64,000 bases of DNA from JBCCMQ01 sp039026235 (GCA_039026235.1 JBCCMQ010000003.1:248001-312000), one strand, 5' to 3'. Positions 15,654 through 24,775 are shown, numbered from the stretch's first letter. Notes: generated from the letters alone by a model not told the origin. Made by a program: numbers and translations.

Positions 15654-16793
15654 ATGCGCATAGCGGTTGTTGGCGCGGGAATGATTGGCACGGCGGCAGC
15701 GCGTCATCTGGCAGAGCTTGGGCACAAGGTCGCTTTGATCGGCCCGCCAGAGCCAGAGAACAAAGGCCAGCATCGAGGTGTTTTCGCCAGTCACTACGAC
15801 GAGGGGCGCATTACGCGGCAGCTGGATGCACGACCCTTTTGGGCGACTGTCAGCCAGCGATCCATCGCCCGGTACCGGGCCCTTGAAAAGGCCAGTGGTA
15901 TCGCCTTCTTCATGGAATGCGGCAGCCTGATTGCAGGCCCTTCGGATGGAGAATTCCTGCGCATGATCGATGTGCAGCGGCAATCGGACAACGTCCCCTG
16001 CCGCCGCCTTGTGGGTCCGGATCTTGACGGTGCTTTCCCCTACTTCTCTGTTCCAGATGGCAGCGCGGCCTTTTTTGAACCTAAGGATGCCGGGTTCGTA
16101 AATCCCCGCGCATTGGTTCGGGCGCAACTCAGATCTGCCGCGAACGCAGGTGCTGAGCATGTCGTCGCGACGGCCAATGGCATCCACGAGGCACCCAGCG
16201 CCATACGGATTGACACGTCAGAGGGCACCGTTGAGGCCGATCATGTGATCGTCGCCGCCGGTGCTTACGCCTCAGATCTGCTCGGAGATCGGCTGGAGCT
16301 GACGGTTCATGCCCGGACGATTTTCTTTCTTCGGGTCGAGGGTGAGGAACTTGAGCGTCTGTCCAAGATGCCGACGATCATCTTGGATTACTGCGATGGC
16401 ACCGACATTTATGCCTTGCCGCCGATCCGCTATCCCGATGGCGCCCATTACATCAAGATTGGCGGCGACCCGACGGACCGTCCACTGTCTGGGTCGGACG
16501 ACATTGGCGCTTGGTTCCGTTCGGGCGGGGATCCTATGATCGCGGCGCTTCTCGAAGAAAAGCTGCGCGGTCTCATGCCGGGCATTCAAGGAGCGGGCAG
16601 CCATCATTCAGCCTGCGTCACGACCTACACCGCAGAAAACATGCCCGCGATCAGACGGATGTCGGACCGTGTCACAGTTGCCGCAGCCGGCTGCGGACGC
16701 GGCGCCAAATGCTCGGATGAGCTTGGGCGGCTGGCAGCCCTCTGCGCCACCGGGGTCCGTGAGGATCCGCTTCTTTCCGCGCTGGCGGCTTGA
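15654..16793 (+). CDS. FAD-dependent oxidoreductase, sarcosine oxidase-like
   Basis: A 379-residue DAO-family flavoprotein. The dinucleotide-binding motif is VVGAGMIGTAAARHLAELG (5-23). Cys 321 in SACVTTYTAE sits where monomeric sarcosine oxidase attaches FAD covalently, and the C-terminal FAD loop is AAAGCGRGAKCSDELGR. The family oxidises secondary or tertiary amines such as sarcosine or N-methyl amino acids, forming hydrogen peroxide. The substrate is undefined, and no folate or methylamine genes lie near. GGAG is nine bases before the ATG. It stands alone, 70 bases after the TrcR gene. Confidence 0.87.
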   Translation: MRIAVVGAGMIGTAAARHLAELGHKVALIGPPEPENKGQHRGVFASHYDEGRITRQLDARPFWATVSQRSIARYRALEKASGIAFFMECGSLIAGPSDGEFLRMIDVQRQSDNVPCRRLVGPDLDGAFPYFSVPDGSAAFFEPKDAGFVNPRALVRAQLRSAANAGAEHVVATANGIHEAPSAIRIDTSEGTVEADHVIVAAGAYASDLLGDRLELTVHARTIFFLRVEGEELERLSKMPTIILDYCDGTDIYALPPIRYPDGAHYIKIGGDPTDRPLSGSDDIGAWFRSGGDPMIAALLEEKLRGLMPGIQGAGSHHSACVTTYTAENMPAIRRMSDRVTVAAAGCGRGAKCSDELGRLAALCATGVREDPLLSALAA

Positions 16794-16877
16794 GGTAATT
16801 CTCCGTCTACAGCAGACGCTCTGAAAATGGGTCGAGTGGCGCGGCGTTTACGACCGTTGTGACAGACATAATTGCGT

Positions 16878-17474
16878 CTAAAGCGTCCTGCGCGCGCTTA
16901 GTGCCGCTGAGATCGTACCGTCATCCAGGTAGTCCAGTTCTCCACCGATGGGTACGCCCTGCGCCAGCGATGTGACCTTAATGTCGGGGCCGATCTGATC
17001 GGCAATGTAGTGCGCTGTCGTTTGGCCATCGACGGTTGCTGCCAGGGCCAGGATGACCTCGGTCACGTTCTCAGCGACGATCCGGTCCAGCAATTTGGGT
17101 ATCCGCAGGTCTTCGGGACCGATGGCATCGAGCGCCGACAGAGTTCCGCCAAGCACGTGATAGCGTCCGCGAAACACCTGCGCCCGTTCCATTGCCCACA
17201 GGTCGGCCACATCTTCGACGACGCAAATCTGGCCGTTTGCCCGCGCCTCTGACGCACAAATTGGGCAGATATCTTCCGTGGCGATATTGCCGCAATTCAG
17301 GCATTCGCGGGCAGTTTCGGCAACCGTCTTCATGGCCTGAGAAAGCGGCAACAGCACCTTGCCGCGCTTGGCCACTAGAAAAAGCACGGCGCGACGCGCC
17401 GACCGCGGGCCGAGCCCCGGCAACCGGGCCATCAGGTCAATCAGTTCCTCGATTTCGCTAGGAACGTCCGACAT
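16878..17474 (-). CDS. recR: Recombination protein RecR
   Basis: A 198-residue DNA repair protein that works with RecF and RecO to load RecA at gaps. Order of parts: helix-hairpin-helix LPGLGPRSARR (18-28), a zinc finger with Cys 58, 61, 70 and 73 (CLNCGN and CPIC), and a Toprim domain (about 80-175, with VVEDVADLWAME). Length is standard. It starts three bases after the stop of the YbaB gene, so dnaX-ybaB-recR form one operon, the usual bacterial arrangement. Its partner recO is elsewhere in this window. Confidence 0.97.
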   Translation of the reverse strand: MSDVPSEIEELIDLMARLPGLGPRSARRAVLFLVAKRGKVLLPLSQAMKTVAETARECLNCGNIATEDICPICASEARANGQICVVEDVADLWAMERAQVFRGRYHVLGGTLSALDAIGPEDLRIPKLLDRIVAENVTEVILALAATVDGQTTAHYIADQIGPDIKVTSLAQGVPIGGELDYLDDGTISAALSARRTL

Positions 17475-17477
17475 AGC

Positions 17478-17822
17478 CTAAAACGGCAGCTTCATTCCCG
17501 GAGGTAGGCCCAGGCCTTCGGTCAGCTTTGCCATCTCTTCCTGGGACCGCGCGGCCGCTTTCGCCTGTGCGTCCTTGATCGCGGCGAGGATAAGATCCTC
17601 GACGACTTCCTTCTCGTCGGGATCGAAAATGGATGGGTCGATGCGGATCCCCGTCAACTGACCCTTGGCCGTGGCGGTCACGACCACCAGCCCGGCGCCT
17701 GCTTCGCCGGTTACGGTGATTGTCTCCAGGCTGTCCTGCATCTGGGCCATCTTGTCCTGCATTTCCTGGGCAGCCTTCATCATCTTCGACATGTCGCCCA
17801 GCCCGCCGAGCCCTTTGAACAT
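17478..17822 (-). CDS. YbaB/EbfC family nucleoid-associated protein
   Basis: A 114-residue DNA-binding protein starting MFKGLGGLGDMSKMMKAAQE, with the family core VTGEAGAGLVVVTATAKGQL and DEKEVVEDLILAAIKDAQ. YbaB/EbfC proteins form tweezer-like dimers that bind DNA and affect nucleoid structure and gene expression. The gene lies between dnaX (27-base gap) and recR (3-base gap), as in most bacteria, suggesting it is co-expressed for replication and repair. Confidence 0.95.
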   Translation of the reverse strand: MFKGLGGLGDMSKMMKAAQEMQDKMAQMQDSLETITVTGEAGAGLVVVTATAKGQLTGIRIDPSIFDPDEKEVVEDLILAAIKDAQAKAAARSQEEMAKLTEGLGLPPGMKLPF

Positions 17823-17849
17823 AGCTTGGTTCCCCTTTTCGGTTCCGGA

Positions 17850-19616
17850 TCAGTCCTCTTCGAACGGATCCCATTCCTCATCAACCTCTGGCAGCGCTTG
17901 AACGGCGGCCTCGTCGGCAAGCGCGTCCGGCGTGCGAATTGCATCAATCTTCGCGCCGGGGAAGGCTTCAAGCACGCCGGCAACCGCCGGATGTCTCCTC
18001 GCTTTGTCCTTTAGGGCCAGTTCCGCTGCATCACGCTCTTCCACAATACTTGGCGCGCCGCCGCCTGATACAACCGAGACGCCCCACCGAACCCCGGTCC
18101 AAACCTGCAACCTCTGGGCAAGTGTTGCGGCCAAAGACGATTGAGCCTCCGGCGCCAATTCGAACTCTATGCGGCCGGGCACGTAGCGTACGAGGCGCAC
18201 GCCTTTCTCGACTTCAACCAAGAGTTTGACGTCACGGTTCGCGCGGATCAATGCGATGACATCCGAAAATCGCTGGTAGTGGGCAAGCGATGTGTCGTGG
18301 TGACTTTCCGGCGCCGGCTGTGTGCTGACGGATGCATGGGATCTTAATGTGCGGGGTGCTGGATCCGGGCGTGCGTCGACCGCCTGTGTCACCTGAGCGC
18401 CCGCCAGAGGGCTTGGTTTTGGACTTCCTGCAGGCGAAGCCGGTGCCGGGCTGTCCTTTAGCTTGCGCACCAGATCCTCGGGCGAGGGGAGATCGGCGAC
18501 ATGCGTCAGTCGGATCACGGCCATTTCCGCCGCCATCATTGCATTGGGCGCCGTTGAAACCTCTTCGATCGATTTCAAAAGCATCTGCCAAGCGCGGGCC
18601 AGAACGCGCATCCGCAGCGCCTCGGTCAGGCTCGCTCCGCGGATCCGTTCATCGGGTGAGATGGTCGGGTCGGCCATGGCATCGGGCGTGATCTGGCAGA
18701 CCGATAGCCAATGGGTGACTTCGGCGAGATCGCGCAAGATGGCCAGCGGGTCCGCTCCATCGGCGTATTGGCTAGAGAGTTCGGCCAACGCTTCAGCGGC
18801 GCGACCGGCCATGATATGCTCGAACAAATCCAGAATGCGACCGCGGTCAGCCAGCCCAAGCATTGCACGCACCTGATCCGCCGTCGTCTCACCGGCGCCA
18901 TGGCTGATCGCCTGATCCAGCAGGCTTATGGCGTCACGGGCTGATCCTTCGGCCGCGCGGGTTATCAGCGCCAAGGCGGGTTCGGATATCTCGGCCTTCT
19001 CGGCCTTGGCGATATTGGCGAGCAACTCCATCATCACTTCCGGCTCAATCCTGCGCAGATCAAAACGCTGACAACGCGACAGAACCGTGACCGGCACTTT
19101 TCGGATTTCCGTCGTCGCGAAGATGAACTTGACGTGTTTCGGTGGCTCTTCGAGTGTCTTCAGCAACGCATTGAAGGCGCTGGTCGACAGCATGTGCACT
19201 TCGTCGATGATGTAGATCTTGAACCGGGCAGAGGCCGGCGCGTACTGGACCGAGGCGATGATGTTGTCGCGCACATCATTGACGCCGGTCTGGCTCGCGC
19301 CGTCCATTTCAAGCACGTCCACATGCCGACCTTCAGCAATCGCACGGCAGTGCTCGCACTCTCCGCATGGTTCGGTTGTGGGACCGCCCTTGCCATCTGT
19401 GCCAATACAGTTGATCCCCTTAGCAATGATCCGCGCGGTGGTGGTTTTGCCGGTCCCACGTATGCCAGTCAGGATAAAAGCCTGGGCAATCCGATCCGCT
19501 TTGAATGCGTTTGCCAGGGTGCGCACCATGGCCTCTTGCCCGTACAGGTCCGCAAAGCTTGCGGGCCGGTATTTGCGCGCAAGAACTTGATAGCCAGGCG
19601 GTTCAGATTGGGACAT
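17850..19616 (-). CDS. dnaX: DNA polymerase III subunit gamma/tau
   Basis: A 588-residue clamp-loader subunit. Walker A is GIRGTGKTTTAR (51-62), zinc-binding cysteines lie at about 70, 84, 87 and 90 (CGECEHC), and Walker B is IIDEVHML (137-144). The AAA+ lid and collar helices run to about 360. A Pro/Ala-rich linker (about 395-455) leads to a tau-type C-terminal domain. The start is the ATG of MSQSEPPGYQVLARKYRP, where family similarity begins; the frame remains open for 30 codons upstream without support. I saw no clear slippery A/T run for programmed frameshifting to gamma. Confidence 0.97.
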   Translation of the reverse strand: MSQSEPPGYQVLARKYRPASFADLYGQEAMVRTLANAFKADRIAQAFILTGIRGTGKTTTARIIAKGINCIGTDGKGGPTTEPCGECEHCRAIAEGRHVDVLEMDGASQTGVNDVRDNIIASVQYAPASARFKIYIIDEVHMLSTSAFNALLKTLEEPPKHVKFIFATTEIRKVPVTVLSRCQRFDLRRIEPEVMMELLANIAKAEKAEISEPALALITRAAEGSARDAISLLDQAISHGAGETTADQVRAMLGLADRGRILDLFEHIMAGRAAEALAELSSQYADGADPLAILRDLAEVTHWLSVCQITPDAMADPTISPDERIRGASLTEALRMRVLARAWQMLLKSIEEVSTAPNAMMAAEMAVIRLTHVADLPSPEDLVRKLKDSPAPASPAGSPKPSPLAGAQVTQAVDARPDPAPRTLRSHASVSTQPAPESHHDTSLAHYQRFSDVIALIRANRDVKLLVEVEKGVRLVRYVPGRIEFELAPEAQSSLAATLAQRLQVWTGVRWGVSVVSGGGAPSIVEERDAAELALKDKARRHPAVAGVLEAFPGAKIDAIRTPDALADEAAVQALPEVDEEWDPFEED

Positions 19617-19848
19617 TGAGACTCTGACGAAGATGGTCGGTGCCAACACTACGACCCCGCCACGATGTCGTCCAGCGCCCATAAGCCCATTGCCAGCCGC
19701 TGGCACGGGTTCTATTCTGATCGCGCCGAACGGGAGGCAACCGGATCCGCGGAAAGCTCTTCAAGCACCCTTCGAGACTGCAAATACCCTTGTGGTTTTT
19801 TCCAAGCCCGAATTGGCGGATCGGCGGGCAGGTTTTGGAGGAAACCCC

Positions 19849-21390
19849 ATGATCGAAAAGATCAATAAACTCCGTCGTCAGGCCAAAGCTCTGCGGAAGG
19901 ATATTTCCGGCGGCGAGCCGTTGGCACGCAAGCGGGTGCTTGATGTCCTGCCGGAAGCTTTAGAGGCTCTGCCCCTTAAACATGCCGATGCCCTGCATGT
20001 CGTCGCGCGCGAACAGGGCCACAAAAGCTGGCCGCGCCTGAAAGCGTCGCTTGAAACGGCAGCGTTGGATCGTTCGGCAAAGGCCGAAAAGCTCAAACTC
20101 GCGCTCTTTACCGGGAACCGACGCCATTTAGAGGCTATCTTGGCCGCGGCGCCGGACATCGCCGGCGACAACCTTGGCCTTGCCTGCGCGCTCTATCGGA
20201 CGGATCTTATTGCAGCGGCGCTGGAGAAGGACCGGTTGCTGGCCACCAGGCTTGTTGGCGTTCGAACACCGCTGTTGCACCTGTGTTTTTCCAGATTTCA
20301 CCTGATGGGTGGTGCGATTGCAGACGCCACGGCAGTTGCCGGGTTACTAGTTGCCGCCGGTGCCAGCGTCGACGAAAGCTATCCCTCTGAGCCGGGATCA
20401 GATCATCGCTTGTCGGCGCTTTACGGCGCCTTGGGACATGCGCAGAATCTTGAGCTTGCAAAGTGGCTGCTAGAACGCGGTGCCAACCCCGACGATGACG
20501 AGTCGCTCTATCATTCGACCGAATTGGGCCACCACGAAGGTTTGAAACTGCTTTTGAGGCACGGCGCCCGTCCGGGTGGCACGAGTGCCCTTCCACGGGC
20601 ACTCGATTTCAACGATTTTGGCGCGGTCCAACTGCTTTTGGACGCTGGCGCGGACCCAAATGAAGGTTGGGTAGAACATCCCTCGGGTCAACCATCGGGC
20701 CTTTTGCCTGCATTGCACCAGGCCGCGCGCCGGATGTGTTCGGCGGAGATCGCTGAGCTGCTCTTACAGAACGGCGCAGATCCGACATTGAGCTATCAGG
20801 GTCATACAGCCTACGCTTTTGCGCGGGTCTACGGCAACGTCGCCGTGGCCCAAGCGATTGAGGCCTCAGCCGGGGCTTTGCCGTTATCGCCGGTCGAGCA
20901 TACGATCGCACGCGCTGTCGAAGGGACGGCCAGCGCCCAAGACCGCATCGACGTGGCGTCTCTTTCGGATGAACTTCAACGACTGCTGACCCGGCTCGTC
21001 TGGCAGGAAGGCACGCTTCCGGCGCTACAGCGTCTGGTCGCCATTGGCTTTGATCCGGATCAGACCGACGAAATGGGCACACCGCCCGTGCAGCTTGCCG
21101 GTTGGGAAGGGATGCCCGACAAGATGGCCTTCTTTCTCACGCTGGGCCCGGATATTGATTTCGTAAACGGTTATGGCGGAACACTTTTTTCCACCGTCCT
21201 GCATGGCTCCGAGAACTGTCCGCAGCGTGCGGAACGCGATCACATCGGATGTATGCGCCTGGCGTTGGAAGCTGGAGCCAAAATTCCTCGGGCGGCTATT
21301 GATGGTGCAGTCGATGACGAAATGGCGGCCTTTCTTGAGGACTGGGCCGAGGCACAACCCGGCCAGGTTGTCGAAGACGGACCGTGGTAG
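19849..21390 (+). CDS. Ankyrin repeat protein
   Basis: A 513-residue protein, apparently cytoplasmic (no signal peptide). The N-terminal 75 residues form a separate helical region, MIEKINKLRRQAKALRKDIS to about HKSWPRLKASLE. Degenerate ankyrin repeats follow, clearest at ELAKWLLERGANPDDDE, GLKLLLRHGARPGG, AVQLLLDAGADPNEG and EIAELLLQNGADPTLS (about 205-320), then weaker ones to the end. Such repeats bind partner proteins; the partner is unknown. GGAGG lies eight bases before the ATG and fixes the start; the frame runs another 72 codons upstream into the dnaX promoter region. Divergent from dnaX. Confidence 0.85.
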   Translation: MIEKINKLRRQAKALRKDISGGEPLARKRVLDVLPEALEALPLKHADALHVVAREQGHKSWPRLKASLETAALDRSAKAEKLKLALFTGNRRHLEAILAAAPDIAGDNLGLACALYRTDLIAAALEKDRLLATRLVGVRTPLLHLCFSRFHLMGGAIADATAVAGLLVAAGASVDESYPSEPGSDHRLSALYGALGHAQNLELAKWLLERGANPDDDESLYHSTELGHHEGLKLLLRHGARPGGTSALPRALDFNDFGAVQLLLDAGADPNEGWVEHPSGQPSGLLPALHQAARRMCSAEIAELLLQNGADPTLSYQGHTAYAFARVYGNVAVAQAIEASAGALPLSPVEHTIARAVEGTASAQDRIDVASLSDELQRLLTRLVWQEGTLPALQRLVAIGFDPDQTDEMGTPPVQLAGWEGMPDKMAFFLTLGPDIDFVNGYGGTLFSTVLHGSENCPQRAERDHIGCMRLALEAGAKIPRAAIDGAVDDEMAAFLEDWAEAQPGQVVEDGPW

Positions 21391-21457
21391 GCTTAAGCCT
21401 TGCAAAAATGCAACGATCCGGCACGGTGCGCGACGCGTCGTGCCGAGTTACGGTCCG

Positions 21458-21472
21458 TTAACCCCTTGTTAA
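21458..21472. promoter_or_regulatory. CtrA-type binding site
   Basis: The sequence TTAA-CCCCTTG-TTAA exactly matches the full CtrA box TTAA-N7-TTAA known from alphaproteobacteria. It lies 65 bases before the start codon of the membrane protein gene at 21537, a distance compatible with control near the -35 region. It is seen in sequence only; binding is inferred. Confidence 0.6.
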
Positions 21473-21536
21473 GTCTTACGTAAGAAAGCTGTTAGCGCGA
21501 CGGGACTATGGGGTTGAGGCAACGCAAGGATGCCGC

Positions 21537-21989
21537 ATGTACGATTTTCAATCGTATGCCCCGCTCGTATTGACCCAGCGAGACCGACGCGTCTCGGGCT
21601 GGCAAAGAACGCTTTTGTCACGGCCAAGCGCCTTCCTGGCCTACTGCGGTCTCTGGGTGTCAGTTTTCATTTATGCCGTTTGCTCTGGCGTGGTGGCGAG
21701 CTTTAGCGCGCCGGGTGCGCTTTGGGCACTGGACCGAGTGCTTCCCTTGCAGGTCGTTGCCGGGGTGGTCGCTTTGGCCGTGTTCTTTGCCGGTAAACAG
21801 TTTCGCGCCGGCAGCCCCTATCGTCTGGTCGCTCGGGTTCCCATCGTCGTCAGCATGATCAGTGTCTTACTGTCGCTGGGATGGGCGGCAACGCTCGTGG
21901 ATCAGCAGCGGGCGCTGCCCTTTGAGGCGCCGATTTCGACGCCCGTGCCGGAAGCCTCAGACGACATTGATCTGACCACGTCTGTCTGA
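21537..21989 (+). CDS. Membrane protein of unknown function
   Basis: A 150-residue protein with three likely membrane helices: FLAYCGLWVSVFIYAVCSGV (about 33-55), LQVVAGVVALAVFFAG (about 70-87) and VPIVVSMISVLLSLGWAA (about 100-120). The C-terminal 30 residues are acidic and Pro-rich, and the N-terminus is soluble. I do not recognise a family. It stands alone behind a perfect CtrA-type site, which suggests a role tied to cell cycle, motility or gene-transfer-agent regulation; that is inference from the site only. Confidence 0.75.
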   Translation: MYDFQSYAPLVLTQRDRRVSGWQRTLLSRPSAFLAYCGLWVSVFIYAVCSGVVASFSAPGALWALDRVLPLQVVAGVVALAVFFAGKQFRAGSPYRLVARVPIVVSMISVLLSLGWAATLVDQQRALPFEAPISTPVPEASDDIDLTTSV

Positions 21990-22018
21990 AGCAAAGCTCC
22001 CAAAGCCGGTGAAAAGGT

Positions 22019-22112
22019 GAGAGGCTGGACAACGACCCAAGCGGGGCTCGTTACGGCTGCTTCCTTCCGGACCTGACCGGGTTGGCGAGGTGCCTGCCCG
22101 CGCCAACCTCTC
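22019..22112 (-). ncRNA. ffs: Signal recognition particle RNA (4.5S, small bacterial type)
   Basis: On the minus strand the conserved SRP domain IV core is present: GGTCAGGTCCGGAAGGAAGC, with the GGAA tetraloop and asymmetric loop that bind Ffh. The two ends pair: GAGAGGTTGG with CCAGCCTCTC gives a ten-base-pair terminal helix (one T-G pair), which sets the ends at about 94 nucleotides. The RNA forms SRP with Ffh and directs membrane proteins co-translationally. Ends are from base pairing and could be off by a few bases. A promoter lies immediately upstream. Confidence 0.93.
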
Positions 22113-22118
22113 GATCCT

Positions 22119-22147
22119 TAGATATGCCCATTGATCCACCGGTGCAA
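22119..22147 (-). promoter_or_regulatory. Candidate sigma-70 promoter of the SRP RNA gene
   Basis: On the minus strand TTGCAC and TATCTA are separated by exactly 17 bases, and TATCTA ends six bases before the predicted first base of the SRP RNA. This spacing is what a sigma-70 promoter for a stable RNA should show. Confidence 0.65.
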
Positions 22148-22159
22148 GACCGGGTCAGT

Positions 22160-22924
22160 CTAAGTCGCAGGCCGCTCGGCCCAGCCCGCAAAAATCCGTT
22201 CCAGCAAAACCACGATGTAGAAGAGGACGATACCAAGGAACGCCAGTGCGATAAGAACCGCAAACATCAGCGGATAGTCAGAGTTGGTCTTGCCACTGTC
22301 GAACAGCGCGCCAAGGCCGCGCCCGTGCGGTGAGACGATTTCCATCAAATTGGTGCCTATGAACGCGAGCGTCACCGCCACTTTCAGTGCTCCGAAAAAC
22401 TCGGGCAGCGTTTTGGGCAGCGCGATTTTCCAGAAAATCGTGAGTTGGCTGGCGCCAAGCGATCGAAGGATATCGCGGTATTCCGGCTCGAGCGTCGACA
22501 GGCCAATCGAAACCGAAACGGCGATCGGAAAGAATGAGATCATAAAGGCGATTAGGACCGTATTAAAATCATGGGCGCCCACGAACATTAGGGCCACCAC
22601 GGGGACGACGGTTGCTTTGGGTACGGCATTAAAGCCGACAAGAAGCGGATAGAGCGCTTCGCGCATGACGCGCGAAAAGCCCATAATCATGCCCAGGAAT
22701 GTGCCAAATATCACGGCCAATCCAAGACCTGCCACTGTCCGCCAAAGGGTCTGCCAGCCGTTCTCAATGAACAGTCCGCGGAACCGCCAGAATGCCGGCC
22801 AGAGGTCCGATGGAGACGCCATCTTGTAATTGGGCCAATCATTAACCCAGACAAGCCATTCCCAAAAAAGCAGGAAAATCACGATTGCCAGAATAGGTAC
22901 AACAACGGCGCGTAGGAACGTCAT
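22160..22924 (-). CDS. ABC transporter permease, NitT/TauT type
   Basis: A 254-residue inner-membrane permease with about six helices. The first is VVVPILAIVIFLLFWEWLVW, and the cytoplasmic coupling loop EYRDILRSLGASQLTIFWKIALPKTLPE (EAA motif) is near 170-195. It is of the SsuC/TauC/ThiX family, which imports nitrate, sulfonates, pyrimidine precursors or related small molecules. Its start overlaps the stop of the ATPase gene by four bases (ATGA). Order along the strand is binding protein, ATPase, permease. Substrate unknown. Confidence 0.92.
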   Translation of the reverse strand: MTFLRAVVVPILAIVIFLLFWEWLVWVNDWPNYKMASPSDLWPAFWRFRGLFIENGWQTLWRTVAGLGLAVIFGTFLGMIMGFSRVMREALYPLLVGFNAVPKATVVPVVALMFVGAHDFNTVLIAFMISFFPIAVSVSIGLSTLEPEYRDILRSLGASQLTIFWKIALPKTLPEFFGALKVAVTLAFIGTNLMEIVSPHGRGLGALFDSGKTNSDYPLMFAVLIALAFLGIVLFYIVVLLERIFAGWAERPAT

Positions 22925-23724
22925 GTGCTCTGTGGCTCCTGCGGTGCGCGCCCTTGCGCAATTTGAATCTGATGGCGGAGCGTCGCCAGCATCTCAGTGG
23001 CTTCGGGCGTGTAGAGAACGTCCAGTTCCCGGTCCGGGCTTAGCCTGTTTTCCATGACGTATTGGGCATGGGCAGGGCGCCCCGAGAGCACCACGATCGT
23101 ATCCGCCAGAAAAACGCTTTCGCGCAGGTCATGCGTAATCAGAAGGCAGGTGAACTGTTCCTCGGCGCGAAGGCGATGCATCGCCTGCCAAAGATCTTCG
23201 CGGGTGAACGCATCAAGCGCCCCGAAAGGTTCGTCGAGGATCAAAATCTCTGGCCGGTGCACCAACGCGCGGCACAGCGACGCCCTTTGCCGCATTCCGC
23301 CGGAAAGCTCGGACGGGCGTTTGTCTTCAAAGCCTTCGAGACCTACGAGCGACAAAAGCTGCCGGGCACGCTCTTCCTTTTGTTTGGTGTCCAGAGATGA
23401 TGCGACAATCTCAAGCGGCAGCATGACGTTGCGCAGGATCGACCGCCATTCCAGCAGCACCGGATTTTGAAAGGCCATGCCAACCGTCGATCTGGGGCTC
23501 GTAACACGATTGTCGCCCACCCAGATCGTGCCGGAGTTTGGCTTCAGCAATCCGGCGATAAGTTTTGTCAGCGTTGACTTTCCGCAGCCCGACGGCCCGA
23601 CAACAGCGGTGAAACTGCCACCGGGCATGTCTATTTCGAGCTTGTCCAAAACTTCAAGGATGCCGCCAGCCGTCCGGTAAGACAGCGAGACATCATCGAT
23701 ACGGATTTGCGCTGGAGACGTCAT
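22921..23724 (-). CDS. ABC transporter ATP-binding protein, NitT/TauT type
   Basis: A 267-residue ATPase. Walker A is VVGPSGCGKST (about 40-50), the signature is LSGGMRQR, and Walker B is LILDEPFGALD, with the switch His in LLITHDL. It energises the permease encoded directly downstream (four-base overlap) and belongs to the SsuB/TauB/ThiZ group. It is preceded by the periplasmic binding protein gene after about 43 bases, so the three form one operon. Confidence 0.94.
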   Translation of the reverse strand: MTSPAQIRIDDVSLSYRTAGGILEVLDKLEIDMPGGSFTAVVGPSGCGKSTLTKLIAGLLKPNSGTIWVGDNRVTSPRSTVGMAFQNPVLLEWRSILRNVMLPLEIVASSLDTKQKEERARQLLSLVGLEGFEDKRPSELSGGMRQRASLCRALVHRPEILILDEPFGALDAFTREDLWQAMHRLRAEEQFTCLLITHDLRESVFLADTIVVLSGRPAHAQYVMENRLSPDRELDVLYTPEATEMLATLRHQIQIAQGRAPQEPQST

Positions 23725-23767
23725 TTGGGTGCCGCGCGGTCTCGGTGCGATCCGCGCGGCGCCTTTC

Positions 23768-24775
23768 TTAATTCAGATCAAGGCTCCCGTCGGTCGGCAG
23801 ATAGGCGTCGGTGTAGTAAAGCGCCGCATCCGGTGCATTCTTGAATTCATAGTTTTCGCCAAGCTGTGCGATGGCCTTTTCCAAACGCGCTGGGTCAACA
23901 CGTCCCATACCGTTTGCCTTGGTATAATCCGTCACCACATTGGCATCGATCGCCAGCTGCAAACGGCGCTGTTCAAGCGCGGCGTCCGCAGCAGGGTTAC
24001 GGGCCACAACGGCCTTTGCGCCCATCTCCGGATCTCCGATCACATCGTTCCAACCCTTGCCTACTGCGCGCAGGAAACCCGTTACGATCTCGGGATTGGC
24101 CGAGGCGAAATCCGTGTTGACGATGATCGCATTGCCGTAGAGCGCAAGACCATAGTCAGCCATCAGGATGGTCGAGATATCATCTTCGGGCACGCCAAGG
24201 CGCACGAGGTTCAGATAGGATGAGAATGAAAAGCCCGTAACGGCATCGACCTTACCTTCCGCAAGCATCGGCTCGCGCGTCGGAAATCCGACCGGTTCAA
24301 CCGTGATCTTGTCCACGTCCAACCCGTTGGCGCTGGCAAAGGGCGGAAACTGTGCCCAGGCACCATCCGGCGGCGGTGCACCCAGAATTTTTCCTTCCAG
24401 ATCTTTCGGTGCCTCGATGCCAAGGCTCTTGCGCCCCACCACTGCAAAAGGCGGTTTATCGTAGACCATCATAACCGCCGTCACCGGCGCGCCGGGGTTT
24501 TGGTCGAGAAACTTGATAAGGCTGTTGATATCGGCGAAGCCGATTGGGAATGCGCCCGTTGCGACCTTCGGGATCGCGTCAAGAGACCCCTGGCCTGCGC
24601 TGACCTCAACCTCTAGATCTTCCGCCGCGAAGTGGCCGTTGTCGATGGCCGCAAAATATGCCGCTGACGGCCCTTCGAATTTCCAGTCTAGGGCGAAAGG
24701 CACCTTTGTCTGGGCCATGGCCACACCTGCCGTCGCACAAACGGCTACGGCACACGCTGCAAATCGCATCAACAC
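23768..24775 (-). CDS. ABC transporter substrate-binding protein, NMT1/THI5-like
   Basis: A 335-residue periplasmic binding protein with a Sec signal (hydrophobic FAACAVAVCATAGVAMAQ, cleavage after AMA). The NMT1-type fold is seen in KVPFALDWKFEGPSAAYFAA, NGHFAAEDLEVEV and FPIGFADINSLIKFLDQNPG. Relatives bind pyrimidine thiamine precursors, nitrate, sulfonates or aromatic acids. I saw no TPP riboswitch in the 156-base leader and no thiamine genes nearby, so no substrate is assigned. AGGAGG lies six bases before a GTG, preferred over the ATG two codons later at 24769. Confidence 0.9.
   Translation of the reverse strand: MLMRFAACAVAVCATAGVAMAQTKVPFALDWKFEGPSAAYFAAIDNGHFAAEDLEVEVSAGQGSLDAIPKVATGAFPIGFADINSLIKFLDQNPGAPVTAVMMVYDKPPFAVVGRKSLGIEAPKDLEGKILGAPPPDGAWAQFPPFASANGLDVDKITVEPVGFPTREPMLAEGKVDAVTGFSFSSYLNLVRLGVPEDDISTILMADYGLALYGNAIIVNTDFASANPEIVTGFLRAVGKGWNDVIGDPEMGAKAVVARNPAADAALEQRRLQLAIDANVVTDYTKANGMGRVDPARLEKAIAQLGENYEFKNAPDAALYYTDAYLPTDGSLDLN

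Noticed and set aside
22019..22112. SRP RNA on the plus strand
   Set aside because: The plus strand carries the reverse complement of the conserved GGTCAGGTCCGGAAGGAAGC core, so the gene is on the minus strand.
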